The notes: a model not told the origin generated them from the sequence alone. Numbered from the stretch's first letter, positions 53,300 to 62,683 are shown. The stretch is DNA of 64,000 nt from JAEXNA01 sp037189585 (GCA_037189585.1 JBBCJA010000013.1:62001-126000); one strand, 5' to 3'. A program made the numbers and translations.

Positions 53300-53331
53300 G
53301 AATTCCCTTCCGGGCGAGCAATCCTTGCCCT

Positions 53332-54021
53332 ATGAAAAAGCCACTCTCCGCTCTCGTTTTAGGGCTCACACTACTCGTCTCCGCAGCTTGGGCGGCCAAA
53401 GCGGTCGAAAGGACACCCCTGTTGGCACTACGGATGGCCCGTCAGGGGTTTGAAAACGCCATATGGATGGAGCAGCGGACCAAGATCGGATCAGAGTCGG
53501 TCACCGGATACATTCAAGGGACGGGTGGGGGCGACGACGCTCTCATGGGTTTCGAGCTGTCCGAGGAATGGGATGTCCTGGACGCCACCATCGGTTACCT
53601 CACGTCATCTCCCGAGGGCCGCAACGCGGAGTTCACGGTAGAGGCCAACGGCATGGTCTTGTACAGTTCCGGTCCCATCGAGAGCAAAGGACAGTCAGTC
53701 AAGATTCGTGTTCCTCTTAAAGGGAACAAGCGGATCATGCTGAGGATCACGGCCGACCGGTATAACGGAACAGCCGGAGCGGCCTGGGGAGCGCCCACCT
53801 TACTGCGCAATCTTCCCCCTGGGGAGATCGAGACTTCATGGAATCTTCAGTTTGAAGGAGCCAAATCGCCGCTGAGTGGAAGCGGTGTCCCGCGCGAGGT
53901 TCTGGTTCCTCTCCCTGTTCCTGGCGAGGGAACTCTGGAAAAGGTCTATACTTACAAAGTTCGCCGCGACGCGGCGACCCGCACGGTGATCGTGGAGCGG
54001 GCGGAACTGCCCGCGGAATAG
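53332..54021 (+). CDS. Secreted NPCBM/NEW2-domain protein
   Basis: 229 residues; signal peptide ALVLGLTLLVSAAWA. A galactose-binding-like NPCBM fold covers ~30-160: WDVLDATIGYLTSSPEG, AEFTVEANGMVLYSSGPIES and NKRIMLRITADRYNG follow the family's A.iG..., vxvDG.vlYxS, rxLxLxvt order. The domain usually binds carbohydrate near glycosidases, but none is adjacent. Start ATG 53332. The remainder of the protein is beta-rich with VLVPLPVPGEG. Confidence 0.7.
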   Translation: MKKPLSALVLGLTLLVSAAWAAKAVERTPLLALRMARQGFENAIWMEQRTKIGSESVTGYIQGTGGGDDALMGFELSEEWDVLDATIGYLTSSPEGRNAEFTVEANGMVLYSSGPIESKGQSVKIRVPLKGNKRIMLRITADRYNGTAGAAWGAPTLLRNLPPGEIETSWNLQFEGAKSPLSGSGVPREVLVPLPVPGEGTLEKVYTYKVRRDAATRTVIVERAELPAE

Positions 54022-54035
54022 AACGAGCCCGGTTT

Positions 54036-54911
54036 ATGCATGTCGAACTCTCGGCCACGCTGGTCAGCGTTCGCGCCGCTCAACCGCGGCTCTATCTCGA
54101 CTCTCTGGACCCCGGGCGCCTACCAGGAGGTGGGTTACAAGAGGAGGATCTCACTTTAGAGTTAGGAGTGCGGCGCATTTTAGACCGCCTCGTCGATCAG
54201 TCGGTGGGCTATGTGGAGCAGCTGTACACCTTCGGAGACAGGCAACGGGCTCGCGGCGGGGAGGCGGATGGTCGAATCCTTTCCGTCGCCTATCTCGCTC
54301 TGATGCGCGACCTGCCGCGAGAACGCACGGTCTCTTTCTACGATCTTTTCCCCTGGGAGGACCGCCGGCGAGCTTGGAATGCGACTACCGAGGCCATGCT
54401 GTCGGAGTTGAAGGCTTGGTGTACTAGGTGCCCTCGGGGTACGACCGCTGAGCGGATTTGGAGATATCGAATATTGTTCGGACAGCAAGGCTCTCCTTGG
54501 AATCCAGAGAGGGTCTTGGAGCGCTACGAATTGCTCTACGAGGCCAAACTCGTTCACGAGTCCGACCCAGGTCGCGGTTCAGGCTTGCCTCTGTGGGCCG
54601 ACCACCGGAGGATAGCCGCCACAGCCCTTTCGCGATTGCGGGGTAAGCTGGGCTATCGCCCGCTGGTCTTTGAGCTCCTTCCTCCTCGTTTCACGCTGAC
54701 CGAGCTTCAGGAGACCGTCGAGGCTCTTTCCGGCGGCTTGCTGCACAAGCAGAACTTTCGGCGTATGGTGGAAACCGCGGGACTCGTCGAGATCACGGGG
54801 GAAAGTCGAAGCGAGGGGAGGGGGCGACCGGCGCGCTTGTACCAGTTTCGGGGTGACGTCACAGCTGAACGACCGGCACCCGGGATCGCCGCGAATCCAT
54901 TTCGCCATTGA
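54036..54911 (+). CDS. NrtR-like Nudix transcriptional regulator
   Basis: 291 residues. The N-terminal ~150 have the NrtR type of Nudix fold (VEQLYTFGDRQRARGG, VAYLALM) with a degenerate Nudix box, and the C-terminal ~80 a winged helix (FTLTELQETVEALSG, KQNFRRMVETAGLVEITG). NrtR proteins repress NAD synthesis genes and release DNA on binding ADP-ribose or a related nucleotide. The nadABC genes lie 1.5 kb downstream, which fits. Ends directly before the LRR gene region. Confidence 0.75.
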   Translation: MHVELSATLVSVRAAQPRLYLDSLDPGRLPGGGLQEEDLTLELGVRRILDRLVDQSVGYVEQLYTFGDRQRARGGEADGRILSVAYLALMRDLPRERTVSFYDLFPWEDRRRAWNATTEAMLSELKAWCTRCPRGTTAERIWRYRILFGQQGSPWNPERVLERYELLYEAKLVHESDPGRGSGLPLWADHRRIAATALSRLRGKLGYRPLVFELLPPRFTLTELQETVEALSGGLLHKQNFRRMVETAGLVEITGESRSEGRGRPARLYQFRGDVTAERPAPGIAANPFRH

Positions 54912-54987
54912 CAAACAAAACGTGAATCGCTGTCTTTATTTGATTGCAGGCTGATTGGAAAGTCTGGAGAACTCTTAGGTTTAGGGC

Positions 54988-55836
54988 ATGGGCAAAAAGC
55001 GGGGATACAAACTGGGAGATAGCCCGAGCGAACTGCAGAACGCTATCGACCAGATTGTCGAGGTTCAAAAGGGGAAAGAAAAGCGGGAGACGGAACTTGA
55101 GGCGGAACGCCAAACGTCTCGGTCCGACAATCCCAAGCGGCTTCTGGCGGTGGTGCTATTGGGCGTCCTGGCTACCAGCCTGATCTATTTTGGTATCCAG
55201 ATGGGGTGGTTCCGTTTTGGACAGCCGAGCGCCTTGTCCAAGGCTTTGGAAGACCCGGCTAAAGCTACGGTACTTAGACTCGACGGACAAAGGTTAGGGC
55301 AGGTTCCCCGGGAGATCGGAAGTCTCTCGAAGCTTACAGTTCTGGTGCTCGACAGTAACGGTCTTCACGAGGTTCCGCCGGACCTGGGGCGCCTGACGGA
55401 GCTTCAGACTTTGTCCCTCCAGTATAACAAGTTATCCGCTCTTCCCACTCAGATCGGCAGTCTGGGTCGCCTGCGGCAACTTGGACTCAAGGCGAATCGA
55501 TTTCAGAGCTTTCCTAAGATGATCGGTTCTTTGACCGAGCTCCGAGAGCTCGACCTTTCCAATAACGGAATGACCGATCTGCCGGAAGACCTCGGGAAAT
55601 TGCGAAATTTAGAAGTTCTTCGCCTACGCGGAAACTCCATTACGAAGCTTCCATCCGGATTTGCCAACCTGCACGAGCTCAAAGAGCTCGATCTGGCGCA
55701 GAATCCGGTAAGCGTGCTTCCCGGCCCCGAGAATTTTCCCAAACTTCGTCGACTTTCTGTGCGCCAGACCAAAATTGATGACGCGACTATCGCTTCCTAC
55801 CAAAAGTCCATTCCGAAAGTGAGTATCCTCCGATGA
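54988..55836 (+). CDS. Membrane-anchored leucine-rich-repeat protein
   Basis: 282 residues: a charged N-terminal ~50 residues, one membrane helix (RLLAVVLLGVLATSLIYFGI, ~51-70), then about seven LRRs of ~23 residues with the LxxLxLxxNxLxxLPxxIGxLxxL plant/bacterial pattern. The repeats would face the periplasm. LRRs usually bind proteins; the partner is unknown. It overlaps the prepilin gene by 4 nt, so the two are coupled. TTGACA at 54908-54913 may be a -35 box, but the -10 is poor. Confidence 0.85.
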   Translation: MGKKRGYKLGDSPSELQNAIDQIVEVQKGKEKRETELEAERQTSRSDNPKRLLAVVLLGVLATSLIYFGIQMGWFRFGQPSALSKALEDPAKATVLRLDGQRLGQVPREIGSLSKLTVLVLDSNGLHEVPPDLGRLTELQTLSLQYNKLSALPTQIGSLGRLRQLGLKANRFQSFPKMIGSLTELRELDLSNNGMTDLPEDLGKLRNLEVLRLRGNSITKLPSGFANLHELKELDLAQNPVSVLPGPENFPKLRRLSVRQTKIDDATIASYQKSIPKVSILR

Positions 55837-56249
55837 AACTTCGCACCCGTGCCTCAAGAAGTGGATTTACCCTCATCGAGTTGATGATCGTGATCGCCAT
55901 CATCGCTATTTTGGCGGCTGTTTTGGTTCCGAACTTTATTCGAGCCAGAGCCATGGGCCAGTTGACCGCGTGCAAATCCAACCTTCGCTCGATTGCCACC
56001 GCGGTCGAGATGTACGCGGTGGATAATGGGGCGAGGTACCCTGCTTCCACGGCTCTCTTAACGCCTAACTATCTCAGAGTACTACCGTACTGCCCAACAG
56101 CAGCCTCGGATACTTACTCGGGTGGGTTCACCTCCGGCAAGGACCCGGATATCTTCAATTTTTATTGCGAGGGCAATTTCCATCTTGGCGTCTCTGTGCC
56201 CGCCGACCATCCGGTGTGGAATTCCGACGTGGGATTGATCGAACGCTAA
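55833..56249 (+). CDS. Type IV pilin-like protein (prepilin)
   Basis: 138 residues with a class III signal: basic leader, prepilin-peptidase site SG/FTLIE, then the hydrophobic helix ELMIVIAIIAILAAVLVPNFIRA and the usual VKxNLR-like helix (CKSNLRSIATAVEMYAVDNGARYP). The C-terminal part is short, as in pseudopilins/minor pilins. Cys residues (PYCPT, FYCEG) may form a disulfide. It is translationally coupled to the LRR gene. Confidence 0.9.
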   Translation: MKLRTRASRSGFTLIELMIVIAIIAILAAVLVPNFIRARAMGQLTACKSNLRSIATAVEMYAVDNGARYPASTALLTPNYLRVLPYCPTAASDTYSGGFTSGKDPDIFNFYCEGNFHLGVSVPADHPVWNSDVGLIER

Positions 56250-56273
56250 CTCGTTCCTCTGGTAATGACATAA

Positions 56274-56305
56274 GGCCCATCGGTCACCAGGACCGGTGGG
56301 CCTTT
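56274..56305 (+). terminator. Terminator after the prepilin gene
   Basis: GGCCCATCGGTC (56274-56285) pairs with GACCGGTGGGCC (56291-56302) with one G-T wobble and a 5-nt loop, followed by TTTGTC. Confidence 0.75.
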
Positions 56306-56314
56306 GTCATGGAC

Positions 56315-56344
56315 TTGACAATGAATTAGTCTCAGGTGTAGCAT
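56315..56344 (+). promoter_or_regulatory. Probable nadA promoter
   Basis: TTGACA (56315-56320), an 18-nt spacer and TAGCAT (56339-56344). The leader up to ATG 56390 contains TGCTC-CTCTA-GAGCA (56358-56372), a short dyad that might be a regulator site. GGAGG precedes the start. Confidence 0.55.
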
Positions 56345-56389
56345 AAACAAAGAATATTGCTCCTCTAGAGCATAATTGGAGGAACGCTG

Positions 56390-57412
56390 ATGCAAATGAC
56401 CCTGGATGTGGTAGGTCAAAGGCTCGCCGACACGATGCCGGATTTTGAGTGGCAGCTACGCAAGCCGTTGATCGAGCGGATTCTTCAGCTCAAGAAGGAG
56501 AAGAACGTCGTGGTGCTGGTGCACAACTATCAGGTACCGGAGATCTTCTACGGGATCGCCGACGTTACTGGGGATAGCCTGGCCCTGGCCCGCGAGTCGG
56601 TGAAGCGCGACGACGCAGATGCGATCTTGTTCTGCGGGGTGCACTTTATGGGAGAGACAGCCAAGTTGTTCAATCCTGATAAGCCGGTCTTGATCGCCGA
56701 CCTTGCCGCCGGATGCTCACTGGCCGAGTCGATCACCGGAGAGCAGGTGAGAGCTTTGAAGGCCCAGCATCCCGGCGCGCCGGTGGTGACCTACGTGAAC
56801 TCCTCGGCTGAGGTGAAGGCGGAAAGCGACATCTGCTGCACCTCGGGGAACGCCGTCGCGGTGGTGGAATCGCTCGGAGTCGACAAGGTGATCTTTTTGC
56901 CCGATGGATATCTGGCCAGCTTCGTGGCCCGCCAGACCAACGTGGAAGTGGTCTCCTGGGCCGGGACATGTATGGTCCACGAGGAGTTCACGGTGGGACA
57001 AGTGGAGGCCTATCGGGCCCAGTATCCAGGTCTGAAGGTTCTGGCTCACCCTGAATGTTCCCCCGAGGTGCAGGTCGCAGCCGACCTGGTGGGATCGACG
57101 GCGCAGATGAGCCATTTTGTGGCTCAACAGCCGGTCGGCACCCAGGTAGCCCTGATCACCGAGTGCTCGATGTCGGATAACCTGGCCGTGGCTCACCCTC
57201 AGGTCGAACTGGTGAGACCTTGCTCGATGTGTCCTCACATGAAGAAGATCACGTTGGAGAAGATCATCGCGTGTCTTGAGACCTTCGAACCTCAGATTCA
57301 CATCCCGACCGACGTGGCTGTAAGGGCGCGGCGCGCCGTGGAGCGGATGCTCGAGATCGAAGCGCCCCAGACCGTGGCTAAGTTTGAAAAGAAGGTGGAG
57401 CTCGCGGTATGA
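56390..57412 (+). CDS. nadA: Quinolinate synthase
   Basis: A 340-residue NadA. It condenses iminoaspartate with dihydroxyacetone phosphate to quinolinate using a 4Fe-4S cluster. Motifs are VHNYQVPEIFYGIADVTGDS, a first cluster Cys in FCGVHFMGE, a second in the DICCTSGNA region, the HPECSPEV segment and a third Cys in CSMCPHMKKITL. GGAGG ahead of ATG 56390. It starts the nadA-nadB-nadC operon and overlaps nadB by 4 nt. Confidence 0.95.
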   Translation: MQMTLDVVGQRLADTMPDFEWQLRKPLIERILQLKKEKNVVVLVHNYQVPEIFYGIADVTGDSLALARESVKRDDADAILFCGVHFMGETAKLFNPDKPVLIADLAAGCSLAESITGEQVRALKAQHPGAPVVTYVNSSAEVKAESDICCTSGNAVAVVESLGVDKVIFLPDGYLASFVARQTNVEVVSWAGTCMVHEEFTVGQVEAYRAQYPGLKVLAHPECSPEVQVAADLVGSTAQMSHFVAQQPVGTQVALITECSMSDNLAVAHPQVELVRPCSMCPHMKKITLEKIIACLETFEPQIHIPTDVAVRARRAVERMLEIEAPQTVAKFEKKVELAV

Positions 57413-58845
57413 CGGAGACTTTTGACGCCATTATCATCGGCACGGGAGTGGCCGGACTTTCGGCGCTCTTGGGCTGTCCAGGCCGCTTTCGGGTGGCTGT
57501 GATCAGCCCAGGATCGCCGCTTGCCACGGGAAGCTCCTGGCGAGCTCAAGGGGGGATCGCGGTCGCTCTCGATCGAGCCGACACCCCCGAAGAGCACGCC
57601 GAGGACACTATGAAGGCCTCTCGCTTTCTGGCCGACGTGGAAGCGGTGCGGATTCTTACCGAGGAAGGTCCGGACCGGGTGACCGAGCTCTTGATCAACG
57701 GAATGGATTGTGATCGGGACGAGATGGGGAACCTCATCTTCGGCCTGGAGGCCGCCCATGGTCGGCCCCGCGTGGTTCATCGCCAGGATCGTACCGGCTG
57801 GGCGCTGATCGAACATCTGTGGAAGCGGGCGGAGCGTCGCGAATACACCGACTTTATTGAAGGACGAGTAGCGCGCCTGATAGGAGATGGGGAAGGGGTC
57901 AGCGGAGTTTTTACCGAGTCGGGTCGCACGTTGGTCTCGCCCCGCGTGATTTTGGCCACCGGTGGGTTCGCCGGGCTCTATCAGGCTACCACCACCGGCC
58001 GAGAGGTGCGTGGGGACGGGTTGGTACTAGCTGCCGATCTGGGAGCGGAGCTCGCCGGTCTCGAGTTCGTGCAGTTCCATCCGACCGCGTTGGCGGACTC
58101 AGGCGTCATCGACGAGCCCCTTCCGTTGTTGACGGAAGCCTTGCGTGGAGCCGGAGCGGTATTGAGAGATCAGGACGGGGAACGCTTTTTTGACGAACTG
58201 CGGGGGCGAGATGAGGTAGCCCGGGCCATCGCGGCCGAGCGGCGACGGGGTCCGGTCTACCTCGACCTCAACCCGGTGGCGAATCTGGCCGAGCGTTTTC
58301 CCGGCGCTTACAGTCATCTGGAGCGATTTCCAGAGCGTCCCGGCCAGCTGCCGGTTCGACCGGCGGCCCACTATACCATCGGTGGAGTGGTCACAGACCT
58401 CGACGGGGCCACCCGTGTGCCGGGACTTTATGCCTGCGGCGAGGTCGCCTCGGTGGGGATTCACGGGGCCAATCGCCTGGCTTCCAACTCTTTGCTGGAG
58501 GGGCTGGTTTTCGGTTATCGCGCTGCCCGCCACGCGCGCGGGATTTGTCGCGACATCACCGTTTTCGAGTCGGGAGAGATGACTCCGCTGCAGCGGGCCG
58601 AACCGGGGCTGCTGCGAGAGTTTCGGGGACGCTTTGAGGAGGCCTGCGGTGTGGTAAGGACGGCTCAGGGAGTGCAAAACTTTCTCGACTGGATGGAGGG
58701 ACAACCGGAGGTTACCGAAGTGACTTTGGGACGGATGGTGGCTCGAGCCGCCTTGGACCGTCCTAGCAGCCTGGGTGCTCATTTTCGCTCCGATGACCCC
58801 CTCGCCCAGGGTCTGGCCGAGGATCTGGCGACCGTGGCGTCATAG
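57409..58845 (+). CDS. nadB: L-aspartate oxidase
   Basis: 478 residues; FAD-binding IIIGTGVAGLSAL, SSWRAQGGIA, the FVQFHPTAL substrate loop, HYTIGGVVTD and GEVASVGIHGANRLASNSLLEG. It makes iminoaspartate for NadA with O2 or fumarate as acceptor. The length is ~50 residues below typical NadB, mostly at the C-terminus, which is variable. The use of NadB indicates the common de novo route from aspartate. Confidence 0.95.
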   Translation: MTETFDAIIIGTGVAGLSALLGCPGRFRVAVISPGSPLATGSSWRAQGGIAVALDRADTPEEHAEDTMKASRFLADVEAVRILTEEGPDRVTELLINGMDCDRDEMGNLIFGLEAAHGRPRVVHRQDRTGWALIEHLWKRAERREYTDFIEGRVARLIGDGEGVSGVFTESGRTLVSPRVILATGGFAGLYQATTTGREVRGDGLVLAADLGAELAGLEFVQFHPTALADSGVIDEPLPLLTEALRGAGAVLRDQDGERFFDELRGRDEVARAIAAERRRGPVYLDLNPVANLAERFPGAYSHLERFPERPGQLPVRPAAHYTIGGVVTDLDGATRVPGLYACGEVASVGIHGANRLASNSLLEGLVFGYRAARHARGICRDITVFESGEMTPLQRAEPGLLREFRGRFEEACGVVRTAQGVQNFLDWMEGQPEVTEVTLGRMVARAALDRPSSLGAHFRSDDPLAQGLAEDLATVAS

Positions 58846-58856
58846 AGGTACTCCAT

Positions 58857-59741
58857 ATGTTCGAACTGCTTTATCAGGAAGCTCTGCGTCGCTTTTTACT
58901 AGAGGACCTGGGGGGCGAGGGAGACCTCTCCGGCCAGGTTTTAGGTCTCGACCGCCATACAGCGGCGGCATCATTCGTGGCCCGGGAAGCAGGGACTGTC
59001 GCTGGGCTTTGCTTTGTGGAGCCGCTCTTTCGCCTGCTCGACTCTCGTTGCATAGTAGAGCGGCGGATGGAGGAGGGGGCGGATTTCGAGGCCGGTGCCA
59101 GCCTGCTGCTTCTGACCGGCCCCACAGCCGCGCTTTTGGCTGGAGAGAGGACCGCGCTGAATCTGTTGTCGCGCTGCTTCGGCATCGCCACGCAGACTCG
59201 CAATCTCTGCCGCCAGCTCGAGGGGACCCAGACCAAGCTTTTGCCAACTCGAAAGACGCTCCCGGGTTTTCGCTTTTTTGACAAGTATTCGGTCACCGTG
59301 GGAGGTGGGGCACGCCACCGCTACGCCTTGAACGACGCCATCATGATCAAAGACAACCATCTGGTCATCGGCGGAGGGATCGACGCGGTCTTGCGCCGCG
59401 CTCGAGAAACGGCCGGACATATGCTGGTTATCGAGATGGAGTGCGACACCCTCGAGCAAGTTCGCGAGGTGTTGCGAGCCGACACTCAGCTTCTGCGCGA
59501 CTATCCCCGCTATCCTGGAGTGAACGTGATCCTTCTGGATAACATGGAACGGGAGCGCTTGCGCGAGGCGGTGTCGCTAATTCGCTCCCATCCTCGCATG
59601 ATCCTCACCGAGGCCTCGGGCGGGATTCGAGGGGACAACCTTCGAGCTATCGCCTCCACCGGCGTTGACTTTATCAGTATGGGAGCGCTGACCCACACCG
59701 TCATCCCTGTCGACATTGGGCTTGACTTTTTGCCGGGCTAG
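58857..59741 (+). CDS. nadC: Nicotinate-nucleotide pyrophosphorylase (carboxylating)
   Basis: A 294-residue NadC. It turns quinolinate and PRPP into nicotinate mononucleotide. Motifs: EDLGGEGDLS, GERTALNLLSRCFGIATQTR, TRKTLPGFRFFDKYSV, RYALNDAIMIKDNHL, VIEMECDTLEQV, ILLDNM and EASGGIRGDNL. It completes the three-gene NAD operon, 11 nt after nadB. Confidence 0.95.
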   Translation: MFELLYQEALRRFLLEDLGGEGDLSGQVLGLDRHTAAASFVAREAGTVAGLCFVEPLFRLLDSRCIVERRMEEGADFEAGASLLLLTGPTAALLAGERTALNLLSRCFGIATQTRNLCRQLEGTQTKLLPTRKTLPGFRFFDKYSVTVGGGARHRYALNDAIMIKDNHLVIGGGIDAVLRRARETAGHMLVIEMECDTLEQVREVLRADTQLLRDYPRYPGVNVILLDNMERERLREAVSLIRSHPRMILTEASGGIRGDNLRAIASTGVDFISMGALTHTVIPVDIGLDFLPG

Positions 59742-59798
59742 CTGCTCCAAGCCACCAAGCAGGAGCGAGAAGTCTTTAGCTCGGAAATCTCTTTTAGC

Positions 59799-60863
59799 AT
59801 GCTAAGCGAATGGGGCTGGAACGAAGAGCTCGAGAGTGTCTGGCGTACGCTGGATACACCAGGGGCGTTGGTCGGGCGTATCCTTTCTCAGCGCGAGGAC
59901 ACCTACAGCGTGATCACCTCCGAGGGTCTTAGACCCGCCCATCCCGCGGGCGTTCTTTTCCATAAGGGGGATGAGGAGGCACGCCCGGCAGTGGGCGACT
60001 GGGTCGTTTTGGAGACGAGTTCCGAGGAAGGAGCACTGGTCACGGAAGTGTTGCCACGTCTCTCTCGATTTCTACGCGAGGCGCCTGGCGGTCGAGGGGT
60101 GGCTCAAGTCGTGGCAAGCAACGTCGACGTCGTCTTTCTTGTCACACCGATCTCCGAGGTGAATCCGAATCGACTGGAGCGATTCATGGTCGCCATCTGC
60201 GCTGGGGGAGCCGAGCCGATGGTCGTACTTTCCAAGGGAGACCTCGCTAGTCCTCAGCAGAGTATCGCCGCGGCCGCTGAGGTTCGGGGTTTGATGGAGG
60301 GCCTCAAGATTCTTTGCACCTCGACTCCATGGAATCAACGAGAGGCGATCGGTGAGGAATTTGAACCGGTCTTGCGACCCGCGGCAACTTACGCCCTGGT
60401 GGGAGCCTCCGGAGCGGGGAAATCGACCCTGCTTAACGCCCTGGTTGGAGAAGAGTTGCAGGAGACCGGAAGCGTGCGTGAAGGCGACGGTAAAGGGCGG
60501 CATGTGACCTCGTTTCGCGAGCTTTTCGCCTTACCCAACGGAGCTCTAGTGATGGACACGCCGGGCATGCGCGAGTTCGCGCTCTGGTCGGACGACGGTG
60601 GTCTAGAGCGTGTCTTCGCCGATGTCCACGCTCGGTCCAACGACTGCCGATTCTCCGACTGCGCTCACTTAGCCGAGCCGGGCTGCGCGGTGCGCGGAGC
60701 GGTGGAAGAGGGGGCGTTGAGCCGGCGAAGGGTGGAGAACTGGCGAAGCTTGAGCGCGGAGATGGCCGAAAATGAAAGCCGCCGAGCCATCATGCAAGCT
60801 CGGCGGGAGCGAGGCGACCTGCGCCGCAAAAAGCAGCGCGACCACAGGTTTTCTCGTCGCTAG
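59799..60863 (+). CDS. rsgA: Ribosome small-subunit-dependent GTPase A
   Basis: 354 residues: OB-fold N-terminus, then circularly permuted GTPase motifs in the order VLSKGDL (G4), GASGAGKSTLLNAL (G1), DTPGMREF (G3), and a zinc finger DCRFSDCAHLAEPGC. RsgA tests maturation of the 30S decoding centre. The start is ATG 59799. Its end overlaps the convergent membrane-protein gene by 4 nt. Confidence 0.95.
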   Translation: MLSEWGWNEELESVWRTLDTPGALVGRILSQREDTYSVITSEGLRPAHPAGVLFHKGDEEARPAVGDWVVLETSSEEGALVTEVLPRLSRFLREAPGGRGVAQVVASNVDVVFLVTPISEVNPNRLERFMVAICAGGAEPMVVLSKGDLASPQQSIAAAAEVRGLMEGLKILCTSTPWNQREAIGEEFEPVLRPAATYALVGASGAGKSTLLNALVGEELQETGSVREGDGKGRHVTSFRELFALPNGALVMDTPGMREFALWSDDGGLERVFADVHARSNDCRFSDCAHLAEPGCAVRGAVEEGALSRRRVENWRSLSAEMAENESRRAIMQARRERGDLRRKKQRDHRFSRR

Positions 60864-61588
60864 TCTTCCTCGTTGTCAGGGGAGATAGGACTCTCCGGTA
60901 GCACCTCGGGGTTGGTAAGGTAGTCATCCGGCGAATGCAGATCCCGGTTGAGTTCTTCCTCGAAGGGTGTCAAAGGCTGCGGTTTCCAGAAACGAAAGAT
61001 GAAGGACCAGCCGATGGCCACCGCCATGATGTAGTAAAGGTTGAATCCGAAGATCACCACCGCGGCGAGAATCGACAACGGCGGGATCTCGCGACCGGGG
61101 AAGAATCCGACGTAGACGGCGAAGCCCATGACGTGACTGGCGATTCCCAACTGCATCAAGAGGCGTTCGCGGAATCCGGTGGTCTCGTCAGCGAAAAGAT
61201 CCGAAACGGCCCAGGGAAGGGCCACTGTCCAGACGACGGCGCCGGCCGCGATATGAGCCGCGATGACCAGGCCAGGTAACAGCGTTCCCGCTTCGTCGGC
61301 GGCGAATTTCCCCAGCACGCAGGCCTTGGCTAAAAGTACGCCACCGAGTGGCCCACACCAGAGCCAGAGTTTGGTCCAGTCCCGTCGCGGAGCGTCCAGT
61401 TGAGCGATGGGAGAGCGTCGCAGCAACCACTTTGCGGCATAAACCCCGCCCACGCACATCAGAAGCTGAATGACCAAGAGCAAGGTGCTAAACCATTCTG
61501 GCCGGATCAAAGGATGGTCTCGAAAAAACAGATAAGCGTAGAGCTCTAGCGCCAGGACCAACAGCCCTAAGGTGTAGACACGTTTCAT
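60860..61588 (-). CDS. Integral membrane protein of unknown function
   Basis: 242 residues with about six membrane helices (TLGLLVLALELYAYLFF, LLLVIQLLMCVGGVYAA, WLWCGPLGGVLLAKACVL, VIAAHIAAGAVVWTVALPW, IASHVMGFAVYVGFF, AAVVIFGFNLYYIMAVAIGW) and an acidic cytoplasmic tail. I know no family. It overlaps the deformylase gene by 4 nt and is the last gene of the ACT-deformylase operon. Confidence 0.7.
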   Translation of the reverse strand: MKRVYTLGLLVLALELYAYLFFRDHPLIRPEWFSTLLLVIQLLMCVGGVYAAKWLLRRSPIAQLDAPRRDWTKLWLWCGPLGGVLLAKACVLGKFAADEAGTLLPGLVIAAHIAAGAVVWTVALPWAVSDLFADETTGFRERLLMQLGIASHVMGFAVYVGFFPGREIPPLSILAAVVIFGFNLYYIMAVAIGWSFIFRFWKPQPLTPFEEELNRDLHSPDDYLTNPEVLPESPISPDNEED

Positions 61589-62124
61589 GCGAGTCTTCTT
61601 CCCGTTTCCTTCGGGTAGTCCTCGGCCTGAAATCTCGGTTCCACCCCTTTGCGACGGAAGACGTCCTTTTTCAGGCTGGCCACCCGGTCGAGAAAGAGAA
61701 TGCCGTCGAGATGATCGACTTCGTGTTGTAAGCAGACCGCTTCCAGCCCCTCACTGTGGTAGACGACGGACTGCCCTTCGGGCGAGAGTCCTCGGATGAC
61801 GATCTCTTGGGGTCTACGAACGTTGGCCGTGAAGTCTGGAATAGAAAGGCAGCCTTCTCTCCCTGTCTTAGGGTTGGCGGCGCTGACGACCTCTGGGTTC
61901 AATAAGACGATCAGGCCGTTTCCCGGCTTGGGACTGACATCCACTACGATAGCCCGTTTGGCCACTCCGATTTGTGGGGCGGCGACTCCCACCCCGGGGC
62001 TTGCTCGGACCGTGTCGATGAGGTCGCGGACCAAGTCTGGAAGTTCGGGGTCATCGAGCTCGATCGAACGGCAGACCGCTTTGAGGATCGGATCGGGGAA
62101 AAGGACGATGTCACGCACAGCCAT
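61585..62124 (-). CDS. def: Peptide deformylase
   Basis: 179 residues with all three motifs: GVGVAAPQIG, EGCLSIP (metal Cys) and HEVDHLDG (HExxH). It removes the formyl group from new polypeptides. Start ATG 62124 (MAVRDIVLFPDPIL) follows the ACT gene's stop by one nt; longer frames would overlap that gene. The C-terminal ~20 residues extend past the usual end. Confidence 0.93.
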   Translation of the reverse strand: MAVRDIVLFPDPILKAVCRSIELDDPELPDLVRDLIDTVRASPGVGVAAPQIGVAKRAIVVDVSPKPGNGLIVLLNPEVVSAANPKTGREGCLSIPDFTANVRRPQEIVIRGLSPEGQSVVYHSEGLEAVCLQHEVDHLDGILFLDRVASLKKDVFRRKGVEPRFQAEDYPKETGRRLA

Positions 62125-62125
62125 A

Positions 62126-62683
62126 CTAAAGGCTCGAGCTCTCCACGTCCTTGAGGGTGACGGAGCATCCCAGTTCGGCACCCAGGGCGACCAGTTCTGA
62201 TTTGAGCTCGTCGAGCGGTCCGCTTCCACGCGTGGGGACGACTTCCAGCAATAAGATGTAGACGGGCGCAGCTCCGGCGATCTGCTTGGTGGAGAGATCG
62301 GTCACGTTCCACTTGTGGCGGGCGATGATCTCGGCCACCTTCCAGGTGATTCCGGCCTGATCGGCGCCGTAGACGGAGACCAGCTGAGGTTCTCCGGTTG
62401 GCTGGCTCTCCTCGGTTCCTCCGGTATCCACGGGACCGGCCACGACCTGCAGTCCCCAGTCTTGTCCCACGCGGTCGAGGGTCTGGCGCAGCTCCTCAGG
62501 ACGGGTTTTCTCACTGGTCTCGAGCAGCATCACCACGGCGAACTGGTCGGCCAGGATGGTCATGCTGGAATCCAGCAGATTGCAGCCCTGTTGGTAGAAA
62601 ACCTGAGCTAGGGCCGCGACGATACCCGGCCGGTCCTTGCCCACGGCCGAGAAAGACCAGATGGGATTAGGGGGATGTTGCAT
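62126..62683 (-). CDS. Double ACT-domain protein (GcvR-like)
   Basis: 185 residues with two ACT domains: WSFSAVGKDRPGIVAALAQVFYQQGCNLLDSSM (~10-85) and VSVYGADQAGITWKVAEIIARHKWNVTDLSTK (~105-180). The pattern follows the glycine-cleavage regulator GcvR and formyltetrahydrofolate-deformylase-type ACT proteins. It probably senses an amino acid. The start MQHPP at 62683 is chosen, with CAGGAG upstream. It heads the operon with def. Confidence 0.85.
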   Translation of the reverse strand: MQHPPNPIWSFSAVGKDRPGIVAALAQVFYQQGCNLLDSSMTILADQFAVVMLLETSEKTRPEELRQTLDRVGQDWGLQVVAGPVDTGGTEESQPTGEPQLVSVYGADQAGITWKVAEIIARHKWNVTDLSTKQIAGAAPVYILLLEVVPTRGSGPLDELKSELVALGAELGCSVTLKDVESSSL

